Notes: generated from the letters alone by a model not told the origin. Positions 12,060 through 23,575 are shown, counted from the stretch's first letter. The stretch is 64,000 bases of DNA from Cyrtodaria siliqua (GCA_037043455.1 JAWPHD010010328.1:30816-94815); one strand, 5' to 3'. Numbers and translations are program-made.

Positions 12060-12290
12060 CTATTTCCCCGACAGGCGAAAGGACCATAAATCTGCCAAAA
12101 ATCATTAACCTGGAAAACGACGAAGACATGCGCAACTAGGCTTGGTAAAGGTCATCCCTACCAAATTTCATGGAAATCTAGAGCAGATCAGAAGAAGTAG
12201 TCGGGACAAAGCTCATGTATTAAAACCTTTAAAGGGCCATAACTCCACGAAAACCCATTCGACCGGAACAAGACAATGAATGATATACGC
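12060..12290 (+). repeat. B-family repeat units
   Basis: Two diverged B units are present, with anchors aaggaccataaatctgcc near 12083 and aagggccataactccacg near 12231. Confidence 0.7.
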
Positions 12291-12371
12291 AACCAAAAAT
12301 AGAAACCACAGCGTCCGAACGCAATGGCATTGTACGTCCGCACTGTACTGCAAACAATGACTTGACAATAC

Positions 12372-12452
12372 AATGAAAGAGACAAAAAACAACAGAAAGG
12401 GTGGGGAAGACAGGGCTACCGACTTGAAACGGTCAGTAGGCAATAAGGCCTA
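12372..12452 (-). repeat. Penelope-like 3' tail fragment
   Basis: Read on the reverse strand, this short piece matches the tail core around ctgaccgtttcaag and cggtagccctgtc. It is diverged and lacks both tail ends. Confidence 0.6.
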
Positions 12453-12699
12453 CTGGTTAGCTTGAATCGATTTTGTATGCGCACAATCTTCGCTATTATC
12501 CTGTCTTCAGTGCCCAAAGAGACAAGACATTATAAACAAAACTACATCCCGTCCAAAGAAATTTTCTAACAATAAAGTCCACATCCAGAGAAACTAACTA
12601 AAGAAACACATACAAAATAATAAACATCACAGGATGTATCCAGAATCGTACTGAACAACCATAGTAGTTGCAGCTAAAGAGAAAACCAATCTAGGTTAA
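12453..12699. other. Unassigned sequence
   Basis: No gene or repeat recognised. Confidence 0.5.
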
Positions 12700-13390
12700 G
12701 ACCAGAAAACCCGAATGGCGGTTGAGGAGAACTAGTCCAGACAATAAATCTACCAAATATCATTCAACCGGAACACGACATAGATATGCGTAGCTAGGCT
12801 TGGTACTGATCATTCCTGCCAGGTTTCATTGAAATCCACGAGAAGAAAGCTAGTCCAGATAAAGTTTGTGTATAAGGGGCATAGCTCTGTCAAAAATCAT
12901 TATGCCGGAACATGGTAAGGACTTGCGCATCTAGGCTTGGTACCGATCAAATCCACCAAAGGGTTCAGGAGAACTAGTACAACATTTAAAGGGCCATAAC
13001 TCCGTCATAAGTCATTCAACCGGAACACGGTGATGATATGCATAACTAGGATTAACTAATAATAACTAAACATCCTTGCCAACTTTCGTTGAAATTCGGC
13101 CAGTTTTTCAGATGCACTAGAGCGGGCAAAGTTTGTGTATTAAAAAATATAAAGGGCCATAACTCCGCCAAACAAATTTCAGCCAAAACACGGTGATGAC
13201 ATGCACAACTAGGATTAGTACTGATCATCCCTGCAACGTTTCTCTGAAATCAAGCAAGAGGTTCAAGAGAACAGGTCCGGACAAAGTTTGTGTAGTAAAA
13301 CAGTTATGGGGCCATACCCGTCAAAATTCGTTCAACCGGAACAAGGTGATGATGTGCACAAATAGGCTTGTTACTGAGCATCCTTGCCAA
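12700..13390 (+). repeat. B-family tandem block, about 4-5 units
   Basis: Anchors near 12880, 12990, 13153 and 13310 give a period of about 157-163 bp where intact. The last unit breaks off at catccttgccaag (13378-13390), where the reversed Penelope copy 2 begins. The remainder of that unit resumes at about 15758. Confidence 0.85.
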
Positions 13391-13740
13391 GAAATATAAA
13401 AAGATCGGACAGGGAAAGTAGCATTCAAGGAGGACAGTCAACCACAAAACACAGAAACAAACACGCAAACAGGCAAACAAGAAGGCTAATAAATGCAAAC
13501 GACATCACCAACACAAAAGGATTGACAATAGGGCTACCGCCTTGGAACGGTCAGTGGCAATGTAGGCCACTGGGGGTTTAAACCGGTTCTAGGGTGCACC
13601 AAACCTCACACTTACCCTACTGTCATCCCATTAAAATAGGACAATTGAAATAAAGAAATCCCCGCCATGATATAATCTCTAACCAACAAGGCAGCATCAA
13701 TAGGCAATATAAGTAAAACACAAATATGCTCGTGTAAATA

Positions 13741-14447
13741 TACTCAGCAAAATTAAAATGTATCCACTTTGTTTTTCTGCTAACAATTGTAGAATGATTT
13801 GCCTTTAATAACATCTTTGTTTGATGTTCACACAAAATTTCATCGAAATATACTGAATTATAAAAAGATAAATCACAGTTTAAAAACATATGTGTGAAAA
13901 CGAAATTAACGAAACTTAACAAATGTAAAGGTAACGACAACAGCGCACAGTTTCAGCAGTCTAAGTCGATTCAAATACGCAGAAAAACATTCAAAACTTC
14001 GCTAATATATTATGTGTCCACCATTACACAGAATACATGCAAAAATGCGACGTCGCATGCTTCTGACATAACGACTGAAGAATTCTGGAGCTAATGCGTT
14101 CCATCCGCGGACAAGTGCTGATGCAAGGTCCTGAACACTTTGGATAGGGTCATCCTGACGTACATAACGTCCTAAATATGCTCGATGCTTCGTCAGTTGT
14201 TACGTCAGAAGCATGTGATGTCGTATTTTTGAGTGTATTCGGTGTAATGGTGGACGCATGAGATATTAGCGATGTTTTGAAAAAAATTCTGTGTATTTAA
14301 ATGGGCTTAGACTGCTTAATCTGTGCTATTGTCACTAATCTTTACATTTGTTATTAAAAGAAAAGCTTGGCTATAATTGTTAGTTCTTTCGTACAGTCTC
14401 AAATTTTGCAGGAAAACAAAGTGGATACTTTTTACTTTTGCTGAGTA
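13741..14447. mobile_element. 707-bp foldback/MITE-like DNA element
   Basis: The ends are tactcagcaaaattaaaatg and, on the other strand, tactcagcaaaagtaaaaag, continuing as inverted repeats of about 40 bp (shared tatccactttgttttt). A second, longer inverted repeat of about 170 bp follows inside: about 13920-14085 pairs with about 14170-14345, sharing cagtctaag, cgctaatat and gtccaccattacac. Comparison with copies 1 and 3 shows the uninterrupted target gtgtaaatataatac and a TA target duplication, as for Tc1/mariner-type elements. No transposase is encoded, so it would need one supplied in trans. The central spacer is about 85 bp. Confidence 0.85.
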
Positions 14448-14595
14448 TATAATACAAAAAACAATAGCCTAGAAAGTCACAATGAAGGTACTCAATGACT
14501 TGGTAGAAGTCAGAGCTACAACAAGAGAATAAACCATTAAGGGCAAGACAAGAAAGATCATAGACTAACATCAAACGCCACCGTCCCAATGGACT

Positions 14596-15757
14596 TTAGG
14601 TAGGCGTCATCATAGGGTCCACAACCTGTCCGGTCATCGTACATTGAAAGAGGAAAACATAGTGGCGAACTGTAAAAGGGTCCACCACCAAGCATGCAGA
14701 ACGTGGTAAAATGATAGGGTCATAACCTCTTTTGATAATTTTTTTAACAAGTTTAACAAAGATAGTATGAAAGTGGTCATGACAAAGAATCTTACGAAGT
14801 TTATGGTAACGGTAACCCTGATTGAGTAGCTTTTTAGTAATACAAAGATTACGAATATTAAAAAAAGAATATGATAATGGACCTTCGGAAACGGCCGAGC
14901 ACGACACATACGAAATATTGCGGTCTCAGTTTGATTGAGAGTTCTCAACTCGAGTACAAGCTCTTGAAACACGAATAAGTTGAAACACATACACCCCATA
15001 AGTTTATGTAATTTAGGAATCCAGTAAACAGTAGGCAGTTTATTTTGCTTATCGTTTACATCAGCCTTGAAAGTAGTGCACAAGTGATATGTGCGGAAAC
15101 AACATCATCCTCAGTAGAATTAATTGGAGTATACAAATTGGTGCTGCCGAGTTCCAGAGATAAAACATTGACGTAATGTAGGCGTCAAACAATAATTACA
15201 TTATTATCTGCTTTATCTGCAGGAACTAAAACAAATTTATTATGAAATTCCTGAATTCCCGATTTTAAATTACTAAAGGAAAACCTAGGTCTCGGAGGAA
15301 GTAAAGAGGGGTTAGCATTATAAAAGTTAATACGTGTATCTAATATTAAGAATTGACTTTTTCCAAGTAGAAAGCGTGTTTGGGTCCGCATGTTCTCTAC
15401 GACACTATTTTATACTAAAATATTCAATGGAGTGGGCGATCTGGGCACGACAGGCATTAAAATCAATAGTTGAAGGTAATCTATATTTAAGACCTTTCGA
15501 AAACAAATGCCGAATACGTTTATCAACAATATCAAAAGTACCAGTGATGACATGACCTGTTGGAGCATAGCAAAAGTTTGATGTGTTGCATTCACATTCC
15601 TTAGGAGTATTATGTACTATATCAAGGTCAGAAACTATTTTGTTGTAGTTGAAAATAATATTTCTAATAGGCGTCTTATACTTCTAACAAATTACAGGAC
15701 TTTCGGGATGTTGTAAATATTTTGGGATAGAATCAACTACATGAGTAGCTCGTTGAA
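14596..15757 (-). pseudogene. Remnant reverse transcriptase ORF of copy 2
   Basis: Pieces homologous to copy 1 include the KECECNTS Cys block (near 15600), KSGIQEFHNKFVLVPADKA (15210-15270) and WIPKLHK (15002-15022). The reading then jumps to the C-terminal NIRNLCITKKLLNQGYRYHK and stops at 14596. The catalytic motifs A, B and C are absent. The thumb deletion lies between two copies of ataaacttcgtaa, which encode KLRK twice in copy 1, as expected for deletion between short direct repeats. Several frameshifts are also present. Confidence 0.8.
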
Positions 15758-15950
15758 AAGTTTCAAATTCTGTTGAAATCCGGCCAGAGGTTCAGCAGAA
15801 CTTGCCCATACCAATTAAATGTATCAAAACATTTAAAGGACCATAACTCCACCAACAATCATTTAATCGTAGCAAGGTGAAAATATTCACAACTAGGTAC
15901 TGATCATCCCTGCAAAGCTTCGCTGAAATACGGCAACGTTAAGGCCTTTT
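15758..15950 (+). repeat. B-family repeat, right part of the interrupted unit and next unit
   Basis: The interrupted B unit resumes at ttgaaatccggccagaggtt and is followed by another anchor, aaggaccataactccacc (near 15836). Confidence 0.75.
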
Positions 15951-16610
15951 CATAACAATCGAATAAAGTTTGATAAATATCGGATGAAAAATGAAGGTGT
16001 TAGAGTGTTAACACATTTTTCAATAATTCAAAGGCCATAACTTAGTTGTTACTGGTCCGATCTGACTGGTTTTCAAACTTGACCGAGCTTTCATTATTAT
16101 CAACGATTTGGCAAAGATTGGTAAAGGTTGGATACAAAATGTAGGCGCTAGAGTGTTGACAATATAAACTACAGCAATTTTTGTTAATTCAAGGCCAATA
16201 ACTCTAGTGTTACTGGTCCGATCTGGCCGGTTAACGAATTCGTCTGAGCCTTCATAAATCTTGAAAGTTTGGTAAGGATCGGATGAAAAATGGAGGCAAA
16301 AGAGTGTTGACAAGACACATATAGCAGTTTTCGTTTATTCAAGGGCAATAACTCTGGTGTTACCGGTCCGATTTGGCTAGTTTTCAAAATCGTCCGAGCT
16401 TTCATTGATATCAATAATCTGGTAACGTTTGGCAACTAACGATCGGATGAAAAATGGAGGTGCTGGAGAGCTGACATCAAAACGTTAACACGTTTTTCAA
16501 AATTCAAGAGCCATAGTCCCTGTGTTATTGGTCCAATACGGATGGTTTTCGAATAAGTCTGGTAAAGTTTGGTAAAGGTCGGATGAAAAATGGAGGCGTG
16601 ATACCACACG
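15950..16610 (+). repeat. A-family tandem repeat, second block, about 4 units
   Basis: Anchors near 16029, 16190, 16339 and 16506 give spacings of 149-167 bp. The block again follows a B unit directly. It ends inside a unit (ggatgaaaaatggaggcg) where Penelope copy 3 starts. Confidence 0.8.
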
Positions 16611-17426
16611 AACTGTGCACCACTTGTCGCAGATTTGTTTTTATTTTGCTATGAAAGAGATTTCATGTTGAGTCTTTCATCAGGTACCCAGACAAATGTT
16701 ATTGAAGCCTTTAATGACATCTCTCGGTATATGGATGACATATTGAACACTGACAACCCTTTCTTTCCAACTATGGTTCATAATATTTATACTAAAGAAC
16801 TTCAGCTTAACAAAGCTAATATATCTGATAATAACGCTTGTTTTCTTGATTTAGATCTTTCGATTGAATATGGTGAAATAATTAGCAAAATCTATGACAA
16901 GAGATATGATTTTAATTTTGACATTGTTAATTATCCCCACTTGGATGCGAATGTTCCCCGAGCAACTTCTTATGGGGTGTTTGTGTCTCAACTTATTCGT
17001 TTTTCAAGAGCTTGTGCTCGAGTTAAGGACTTTAATATTGGTAAATTTTGTATAACTAAAAAGTTACTCAATCAGGGTTACCGTTACCATAAACTTCGTA
17101 AAACCTTTGCAAAATATTATTGTCGTAACCCTGATCTTCTTTCCAAATATAAAAGTAATTTAAGGACTCTTCTGCGACAAGGACTATCACAACCTGACTT
17201 TTATGGTGATGTGATTTATAAACTTCGTAAGATTCTTGGTCATGATAACTTTCATACTATCTTTGTTAAACTTGTTAACAAGTTTATCAAAAGAGGTTAT
17301 GACCCTATCATTGTGCAACGAACTGCATGCTTGATGGTGGACCCTTATACAGTTCACCACCTTGCTTGCCTCTTTAATTGTACGATGACCGGACAGGCTG
17401 TGAACCCCATGATGACGCCTACCTAA
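16611..17426 (+). pseudogene. C-terminal half of reverse transcriptase, copy 3
   Basis: The frame is open over about 270 residues with no lesion. It starts inside motif B (CAPLVADLF) and contains motif C RYMDDIL (copy 1 has RYLDDIL), the thumb and the same DPMMTPT-like end (NPMMTPT). Motif A and the fingers are missing, so the product cannot be an active polymerase. The methionine at 16635 is internal to the family protein and not a real start. Confidence 0.8.
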
Positions 17427-17810
17427 AGCCCATTGAGACGGTGGAATTTGATGTGTGTCTATGATCTTTCTTGTCGTGCCCTTAATGGTTTATTCTCTTG
17501 TTGCAGCTCTGGCTTCTGCCAAGCAATTGTGGCTTTCTAAGCTATTGTTGTTTTATATTATATTTACACGAGCATATTTGTGTTTTACTTATATTGCCTA
17601 TTGATGCTGCATTGTTGGTTAGAGATTATATCCTGGAGGGGATTTCTTTATTTACACTGTCCTGTTTTAATGGGATGACAGTAGGGTAAGTGTGAGGTTG
17701 AGTGCACCCTAGAACCGGTTTAAAACCCCTGTGGCCTATTGTGCCACTAACCGTTCCAAGGTGGTAGCCCTATTGTCAACCATTTTGTGTTTGTGATGTC
17801 GTTTGTATTG
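17427..17810 (+). repeat. Penelope-like 3' tail of copy 3
   Basis: It matches the reference tail, with a 30-40 bp deletion near 17525 and loss of the terminal segment after about 17810. The core ccgttccaaggtggtagccc is at 17751-17770. Confidence 0.8.
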
Positions 17811-19626
17811 ATTATGTTGTGTAATTTTGCCGTTATTTGGCGAGTTCGTTTCTTTAAAGATGATTTGCCGCTCTTTTGTAGTATTATCAAATAACATATT
17901 TATCCCTTAAAAATCATATGAACTTTTCTTGATAGTCCGGAGAGAAAAATATATTTTAAACCGCTAAAGTTGTATGTACAAATAAGTAGTATTTGCATAA
18001 TGTAGATATGTGTGAATTGTAAATATCTGTTGTTGTGTATTGATTTCCATAAACATGTTCATGAAACAAAACATGGCCGGAGAACATTAATAGCAAATAG
18101 TTGCTCTGAACGCTCTGATATGTAAGTGGCAATATAGGGCGCATGATTTCTAGATCCAAAAAATATACGATAGTATGTTTACTACTTGATTGCATTAACT
18201 TAGGAACTATTATTATCATGTTTTTTTTTATTGTTTGTTTTAGAATAAACATAATTGGCTAATGAAGATTCAAAGAGTTCACGTGTAAATGGTTTACACG
18301 ATCGTGTTCTTCAGTTGATGTGTATCAAGACAGATGTCCAAATAAAAGGTCCTAGACTAAGTAGAAAGTGTTTCCTCAAAATTGCCATCAACATTATTTA
18401 ACGAGTGACTATCAGTACCGTCGATATGAAATAACAATACAATAAGGTGTATATGTATACTATGTTTCATAACTTAAATCTAAATCTCAGTTCCAGCTGT
18501 TACACTGGTATAACACGATGAGATTTCCAATATGATAATGTAATCCGTACATACACTTATGGGACTGAAGCATTTAACAAGGTGAAGGCGATCAATAACG
18601 ATGATTAAACGTGAAACTTATATAATGTATATAATTCTCGTCTGACAGCCTCTTCCAGTTGTTTATATAGTATTACTGATTTACGGTTATTACCTGTATA
18701 GTTGTTGGTTTTGTGCGTGTTTGTGGTTGACTTTGATCCTTGACTGCTATATTTCAGTTCGACTTTTATATCTACTTATACATTGAATCAAACATGATTA
18801 TACACGTTCAGGGTAAAAGCAGATAGCACAAAATAGAACAACGACTGTGGAATTAGCGTGGCTACATAAGGGGTCTTGTGGGGGTCTAGGGTTCCGTCTT
18901 AAAGTTAAAACATAATGATATTTTATATTCTAAATGGTTTAAACAAAATGAATGATTCCCTAAATGACCCATTAGTTACATGTAAATTCATGTTGCACAG
19001 TAATATGTGTTAACTTAGGTTACGCACATGGGCTATTTTAAGCATTTAACGCGCGGTTCTTTCCGCGAATTGTAATGGATCAACACGGTGCTGACATCAT
19101 ATGTTGATGGATTTGAACATGATGCTGTACCCGTTTACAGTGCATTGACATTTTTAAATGTTGATAAAATCAAAAGCATATAAAATAATATTCTTCTATG
19201 AAGTCACAAGGCACAGAGCTCTCATATATTATAATTACATCAACTTATAGTCCTCTACCTAGCTGATAAAATGTTGATCCTGGGGTAAAATCTCGCCCCG
19301 CCACATGTACATAAATTTTACATACATGTAGACTTATATAGGGAACAATTTAAAAACATCTCCTTCTCTGAGACTACAAAAGCCAGAGTTTTCAAATTGC
19401 ATATTTACTATACTGAAGGGAAACAGACACGCATAATCAAAACATTGTGTATACTACACTATTATATACACATAATGTATACTACACCACTATTATATAC
19501 ACATAATTCAATGTAATATTTCAGATATTTCTCAACGTGTTTCGTACAAAAAGGGGCTACAACTAATTATAGAAAGGACAACTCTCTGTCTTGTAGTAGA
19601 CCGTTTATTCAAAATATTGGTCTCAC
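17811..19626. other. Unassigned sequence with a tail fragment and a short duplication
   Basis: No gene is recognised. At about 18695-18776 (+) a diverged end of the Penelope tail is visible (tgtttgtggttgactttgat ... cgacttttatatctac). At 19447-19510 the string tatatacacataatgtatac is partly duplicated. Confidence 0.5.
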
Positions 19627-19975
19627 TAAACAGTTATTTCTCTTGCCAGTCACGGTAGGAACTTTCTGGAGCTTAAAAAAAAGATCTGTGTTATTCGGTT
19701 CTTGTTTATTTCTGAAAATGTGCAAATATTTTCTCCTTTTTTTGTTGCAGGTGACACGAATGGAACAAATTCATGATTTCATACAGGTTAGGATATGCCT
19801 GAATGTTTCTGAGCCCAGATCTGAGAATCTAATACTAGGTAGTGATACATTTGAAAATGTCAGTGAAATGGACAAATTCAAGAGGGTCTCTTCAAACTAT
19901 TGATTTAAAAAAAAGCAAATTGGTCAACCCTGTGTTTTTTGCTGGATAATGCAGACATCAAGTTTTGCAAAGAAC
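19627..19975 (+). repeat. Dispersed repeat, copy 1 (partner at 24093-24425)
   Basis: The order of motifs (cacggtagga, aatgtgcaa, ttcatgattt, gtgaaatgga, a poly-A run, ggtcaac, gctggat) is shared with 24093-24425 in the same orientation. Divergence is high. No coding frame is conserved between the copies, and the family is unknown to me. Confidence 0.55.
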
Positions 19976-20754
19976 TATTTTTTAAGAAAATTAATTAACT
20001 TCTACAGTGGTCCAGAGGGATCCTGCTACATAAACAGAGCTATGTAAAATTAACTGTGTTGTGAGACGTATACTTTGTTACATGAAATTCATAAATGTCA
20101 GTATTGTGTTTAATGTTAAGAGATTGCAACGTTTAAAGCCTAAGTTTGCTCACCTGCTTGAGCCAAATTCGCATTCTGTCGATAATCTGTCGATAATGAA
20201 ACATTAAAGGGGTAACCATTGGTGTGTTCGGTGCTGTTAAAACCTTCTTTCTGCAAGGATAGGTTACACTGTAGCCCTGTACCATTAGATTAGCATATAT
20301 ATGGGAAATATCAACAAATAAAAAATCTGTATATAGGCTTATATTCCTTCACACGTTTGTTCAGCTGTTGACCCCATAGAACACCGTTTACACGCACCTA
20401 AATACCATTTCCAATGCTGTACTCCTATAATTATATATTCTGTATTTTTTTCTGAATGGTGTTTTTGTATTACTGCGTTCTGATGCTGCTGTGCTTTCTG
20501 ATACATATATAATATTGACTGTCAATCTTACACAATCATGTAAGGGCTGTAGCAAGTTTGGTTCGCTAACGGGTAATAGGACAGATCGATATTGACGTCA
20601 CACAATAAGACAATATCATGCCATTGAGCAAAAGAAGAACAATTAAATTCAATAGATTCTCGAGCTGTTTTCGGGCAAAATCATACATATTTGTACAAAC
20701 GAAATCTATTTTTAGCAATTTTAAGCAATATTTATCCGTGCTATTGTTAAGTCA
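19976..20754. other. Unassigned sequence
   Basis: No gene or repeat recognised apart from a short duplicated ctgtcgataat at about 20177-20198. Confidence 0.5.
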
Positions 20755-20985
20755 TTGTACTATACATCTAATGCGTGATGATGGACATATTGGCAAACTC
20801 ATTGTACTGTACATAAAAGGCATGATGACGGACATAGTGGCAAACTCATTGTACTATACATCAAATACATGATGATGGACTTAGTGGTAAACTCATGTTA
20901 CTATACATCAAATGCATGATGATAGACATAGTGGTCAAATCATTGTACTGTACATCAAATGCATTATGATGGACATAGGACATAA
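20755..20985 (+). repeat. 48-bp minisatellite, about 5 units
   Basis: Each unit contains cattgtacta(c/t)acatc, aaatgcatgatgatggac and atagtggcaaact. It is diverged and local. It continues in the short open frame at 20618-20872, which is therefore not considered a gene. Confidence 0.85.
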
Positions 20986-21336
20986 CGTAAAATAGACCAA
21001 TTAAATGTTTGAGCTACATACTATGCAGCATAGAAATAAATATTGACGCTTTAATATTAAAGTATTTTCTAAGTCCAGAACTTTATATTAGTCTGCGATT
21101 AAGTAGGTTCAGAGTGTCAAAACCATAGTATATGCCGTAAAAACGCTTGTTTCATTGAAACAAAACTTAATTACAGTTAATCTGTTACACATATATCTCT
21201 CTCTGATCTTATTCCGTTGATAGTAGTTTGCTATATTTTTCTACAACTTGTGTGAAATATGGAAAATGGGAATTTGATTCTATCGACAATAAGTGCCACT
21301 GTTGACACAAATGGTCTCGTATGTGCTTGTTAACAT
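20986..21336. other. Unassigned AT-rich sequence
   Basis: No gene or repeat recognised. Confidence 0.5.
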
Positions 21337-21466
21337 CAAGAAGACATTAAGGAATACGTGTACATGACGAACTGACAACTGACGAAACTTGCGTGATCGA
21401 ATCAAGAAGACATTAAGGAATACGTGATCATGACGAACTGACCACTGAGGGAACTTGCGTAATCGA
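21337..21466 (+). repeat. Tandem duplication of about 65 bp
   Basis: The stretch from atcaagaagacattaaggaa to acttgcgt(g/a)atcgaat occurs twice head to tail, with a few differences. Confidence 0.85.
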
Positions 21467-21479
21467 ATAATTAGTGTTA

Positions 21480-21815
21480 GATGATACAGCCTTGCGGGGA
21501 GGTCTTTATTGATACTGTCCCGTTTAAATGAGATGACACAACGTTAAGGGTGAGGTTTCGTGCACAGTAGAGCTTAGAAACATCCAGCGGCCTTTTTTCC
21601 AGTGACTGTTCCAAGGCGGTACCCCTATTGTCACTGACCGTTCCAAGGCGGTACCCCTATTGCCACTGACCGTTCCAAGGTGGTACCCTATTGTCACTGA
21701 CCATTCCAAGGCGGTAACCCTATTGTCACTGACCGTTCCAAGGTGGTACCCATATCGTCACTGACCGTTCCAAGGCAGTAACCCTATTGTCAGCCCGTTA
21801 TGTTTGTGTAGCGCA
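21480..21815 (+). repeat. Penelope-like tail with the core amplified in tandem
   Basis: The left part matches the tail (ggtctttattgatactgtcc, gatgacac...gtgaggttt). The core, ctgaccgttccaaggcggta followed by ccctattgtca, is then repeated six times with a period of about 36 bp (about 21600-21800) before the tail resumes at gcccgttatgtttgtg. In the other copies the core occurs once. Confidence 0.85.
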
Positions 21816-22856
21816 TAGTTTGCTCCGAATAATAACCACTGCATGCATGCGCCTCCTTGAAAAATGAAGTGTTCACACTACTATGACTAGTACTCGTTTA
21901 GTGCAGGGTGGCGGCTGTAAAAGGTCTCCCAATGCTAGAATCAGAAGTGTTATTTTACTGGTCCTTTGGGATCAATGCGCCCACTAAAGGTGACTGTGAG
22001 GTATATTTCCGTTTATAGTTGGCTTCATATGTGCTTTAACTGTGTCCGATACATAGCCAATGTCTGAGTAAAATTCGCTTTAGGGACATGTGCCTTCAAC
22101 TGTATTTGTAACAATTATTTTATACTGGCCGTTTTTCGTCCTACTCGGTATTGGGATACGAATATAAACTATATTATAAGTCTGGTATATAGCATGTTCG
22201 CCGACCTATTGAACTGAATTAAAATGTTGACAGGATTTAATTGAATATGGGTTTTACACACCAACACAAATATGTTATATATATATTTACTTGAAAGGTG
22301 AAGACTTGTTTGTTTCACTTTGAAAAAATCTACCACTTTATGATAATTGTAGCCAAGGTTGTAAAACTTATCTTCCCTGAATCCCTCAATAACCAATGTC
22401 TTTCACTAATCCTATTGCTTTGGCATTGAAACATTTTTAGATAAATGTGACTGGAGCTATATCGACATAAAATAGTAAATGTTAACGGTTAGTATAATGC
22501 GTATGCAATATACGAAAACAAAAAAGGTTTAAATTGAAACATCTTTCTCTAGAATAAAAAATGCGTTTCATACCTTAGATCTTTTGTGATGCGCTATACT
22601 CCATATACAAGACATACAAAATGTACTTACATGTGAGTTGCTTGAAAACTTGATGCTGAATAAATTTATAATAACAATTTCTGAATGTTATAGAAAACTA
22701 ACATATGTTGATGTCCCATCCGAACATACAGCATTAATCATCTCACAATTCATTAAACACACATGTTGCTTAAAAATCGTTTTATATTGCATGGAAAATG
22801 TAGCGCACACATAAACGTGATGATGTCTGTTTAATCGATATTAAAGACTTGCAAAT
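21816..22856. other. Unassigned AT-rich sequence
   Basis: No gene or repeat family recognised. Confidence 0.5.
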
Positions 22857-23013
22857 GCATGGTACGGTGGTATAGCGATGAACTCCAGATTGAGTTGTCG
22901 TGGGGTCGATACTTGCCAGATTAATTATGCGCATTGCTTAGTACCGGTTCTCACCGAGAGTGATTAATATAAGTTGCAAGAACTTGTTTCTCAATCGATG
23001 TAAATGAAATATG
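22857..23013 (+). mobile_element. tRNA-derived SINE-like copy
   Basis: The segment begins with a tRNA-like head. An A-box-like ggtggtatagcgatgaactc (22865-22884) is followed about 30 bp later by a B-box-like ggggtcgatact (22902-22913). A body with accggttctcaccgagagtg and the tail cttgtttctcaatcgatgta follow. Head plus conserved body is the layout of tRNA-derived SINEs. It has several mismatches from the promoter consensus, so it is probably inactive. It is not a functional tRNA, since no cloverleaf closes. Confidence 0.5.
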
Positions 23014-23084
23014 TCTCAACTAAATATCTGAACAATACACATTGCAGTGATTTGAATAACAGTATGTGTATTCATAAATCAATG

Positions 23085-23085
<1 letters not shown>

Positions 23086-23137
<52 letters not shown>

Positions 23138-23150
23138 TGTGCGCGCGTGT
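23086..23150. repeat. (GT)n/(GA)n microsatellite
   Basis: A run of about 20 GT units is followed by GA repeats and a short GC-rich alternating stretch (gtgcgcgcgtg). Such alternating purine-pyrimidine tracts can adopt Z-DNA. Confidence 0.95.
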
Positions 23151-23224
23151 ATTTGGCGAATAATAATGATAATACAACTTAAATGGAAATCAAATGGACA
23201 AATTTATATTGTTGACTAAGTTTT

Positions 23225-23292
23225 GTAATGTGTGATCCTGTTGTCCGTGAATGCTAATTTTCCTGTTCGATTTTTTTATATCTACTTTTAAA
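23225..23292 (+). repeat. Penelope-like tail end fragment
   Basis: The piece cctgttgtccgtgaatgcta ... cgatttttttatatctac matches the last 60 bp of the tail. Confidence 0.65.
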
Positions 23293-23410
23293 TCCATTTA
23301 CCAACTGCAACACAACAACCTACAACACTAGCAACATAGTGAATGGTTACAAAATGAGGAAAAATAGCAGTTACATTTTCCCGTTAACAGGTACAATGAT
23401 ACAATCAAAA

Positions 23411-23575
23411 GAAATATAAAAAGATCGGACAGGGAAAGTAGCATTCAAGGCGGACAGTCAACCACAAAACACAGAAACAAACACGCAAACACACACACAA
23501 GAAGGCAAAAGCAATAATAAATGCAAACGACATCACAAACACAAAACGGTTGACAATAGGGCTAATCTAAAAATG
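23411..23575 (-). repeat. Penelope-like tail end fragment, opposite strand
   Basis: The segment starts with gaaatataaaaagatcggac, the reverse complement of the tail end, and runs to gacaatagggcta, near the core. It faces the + fragment at 23225-23292 tail to tail, 118 bp apart. Confidence 0.9.

Larger units (their letters stand above)
13391..15757 (-). mobile_element. Penelope-like copy 2, truncated, deleted and interrupted
   Basis: On the reverse strand this matches copy 1 from about its position 2988 to the tail end at ctttttatatttc. It is inserted in a B repeat: gccaag precedes the tail end, and aagtttcaaattctgttgaa with the rest of the B unit follows the truncated 5' end. It lacks the endonuclease part, most of the reverse-transcriptase palm and a thumb segment. 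A 707-bp foldback element splits its 3' untranslated region. The insertion order is B repeat first, then Penelope copy 2, then the foldback element. Confidence 0.85.
16611..17810 (+). mobile_element. Penelope-like copy 3, 5'-truncated
   Basis: Homology to copy 1 starts at gaactgtgcaccacttg (copy 1 position about 4228) and runs through the stop codon into the tail up to about gttgtgatgtcgtttg. The last part of the tail is missing. The 5' end is inside an A repeat unit. Identity to copy 1 is high by eye across the coding part. Confidence 0.85.

Noticed and set aside
22857..22925. A functional tRNA gene
   Set aside because: Only A-box-like and B-box-like strings are present. The stems do not pair, and a SINE-like body follows.
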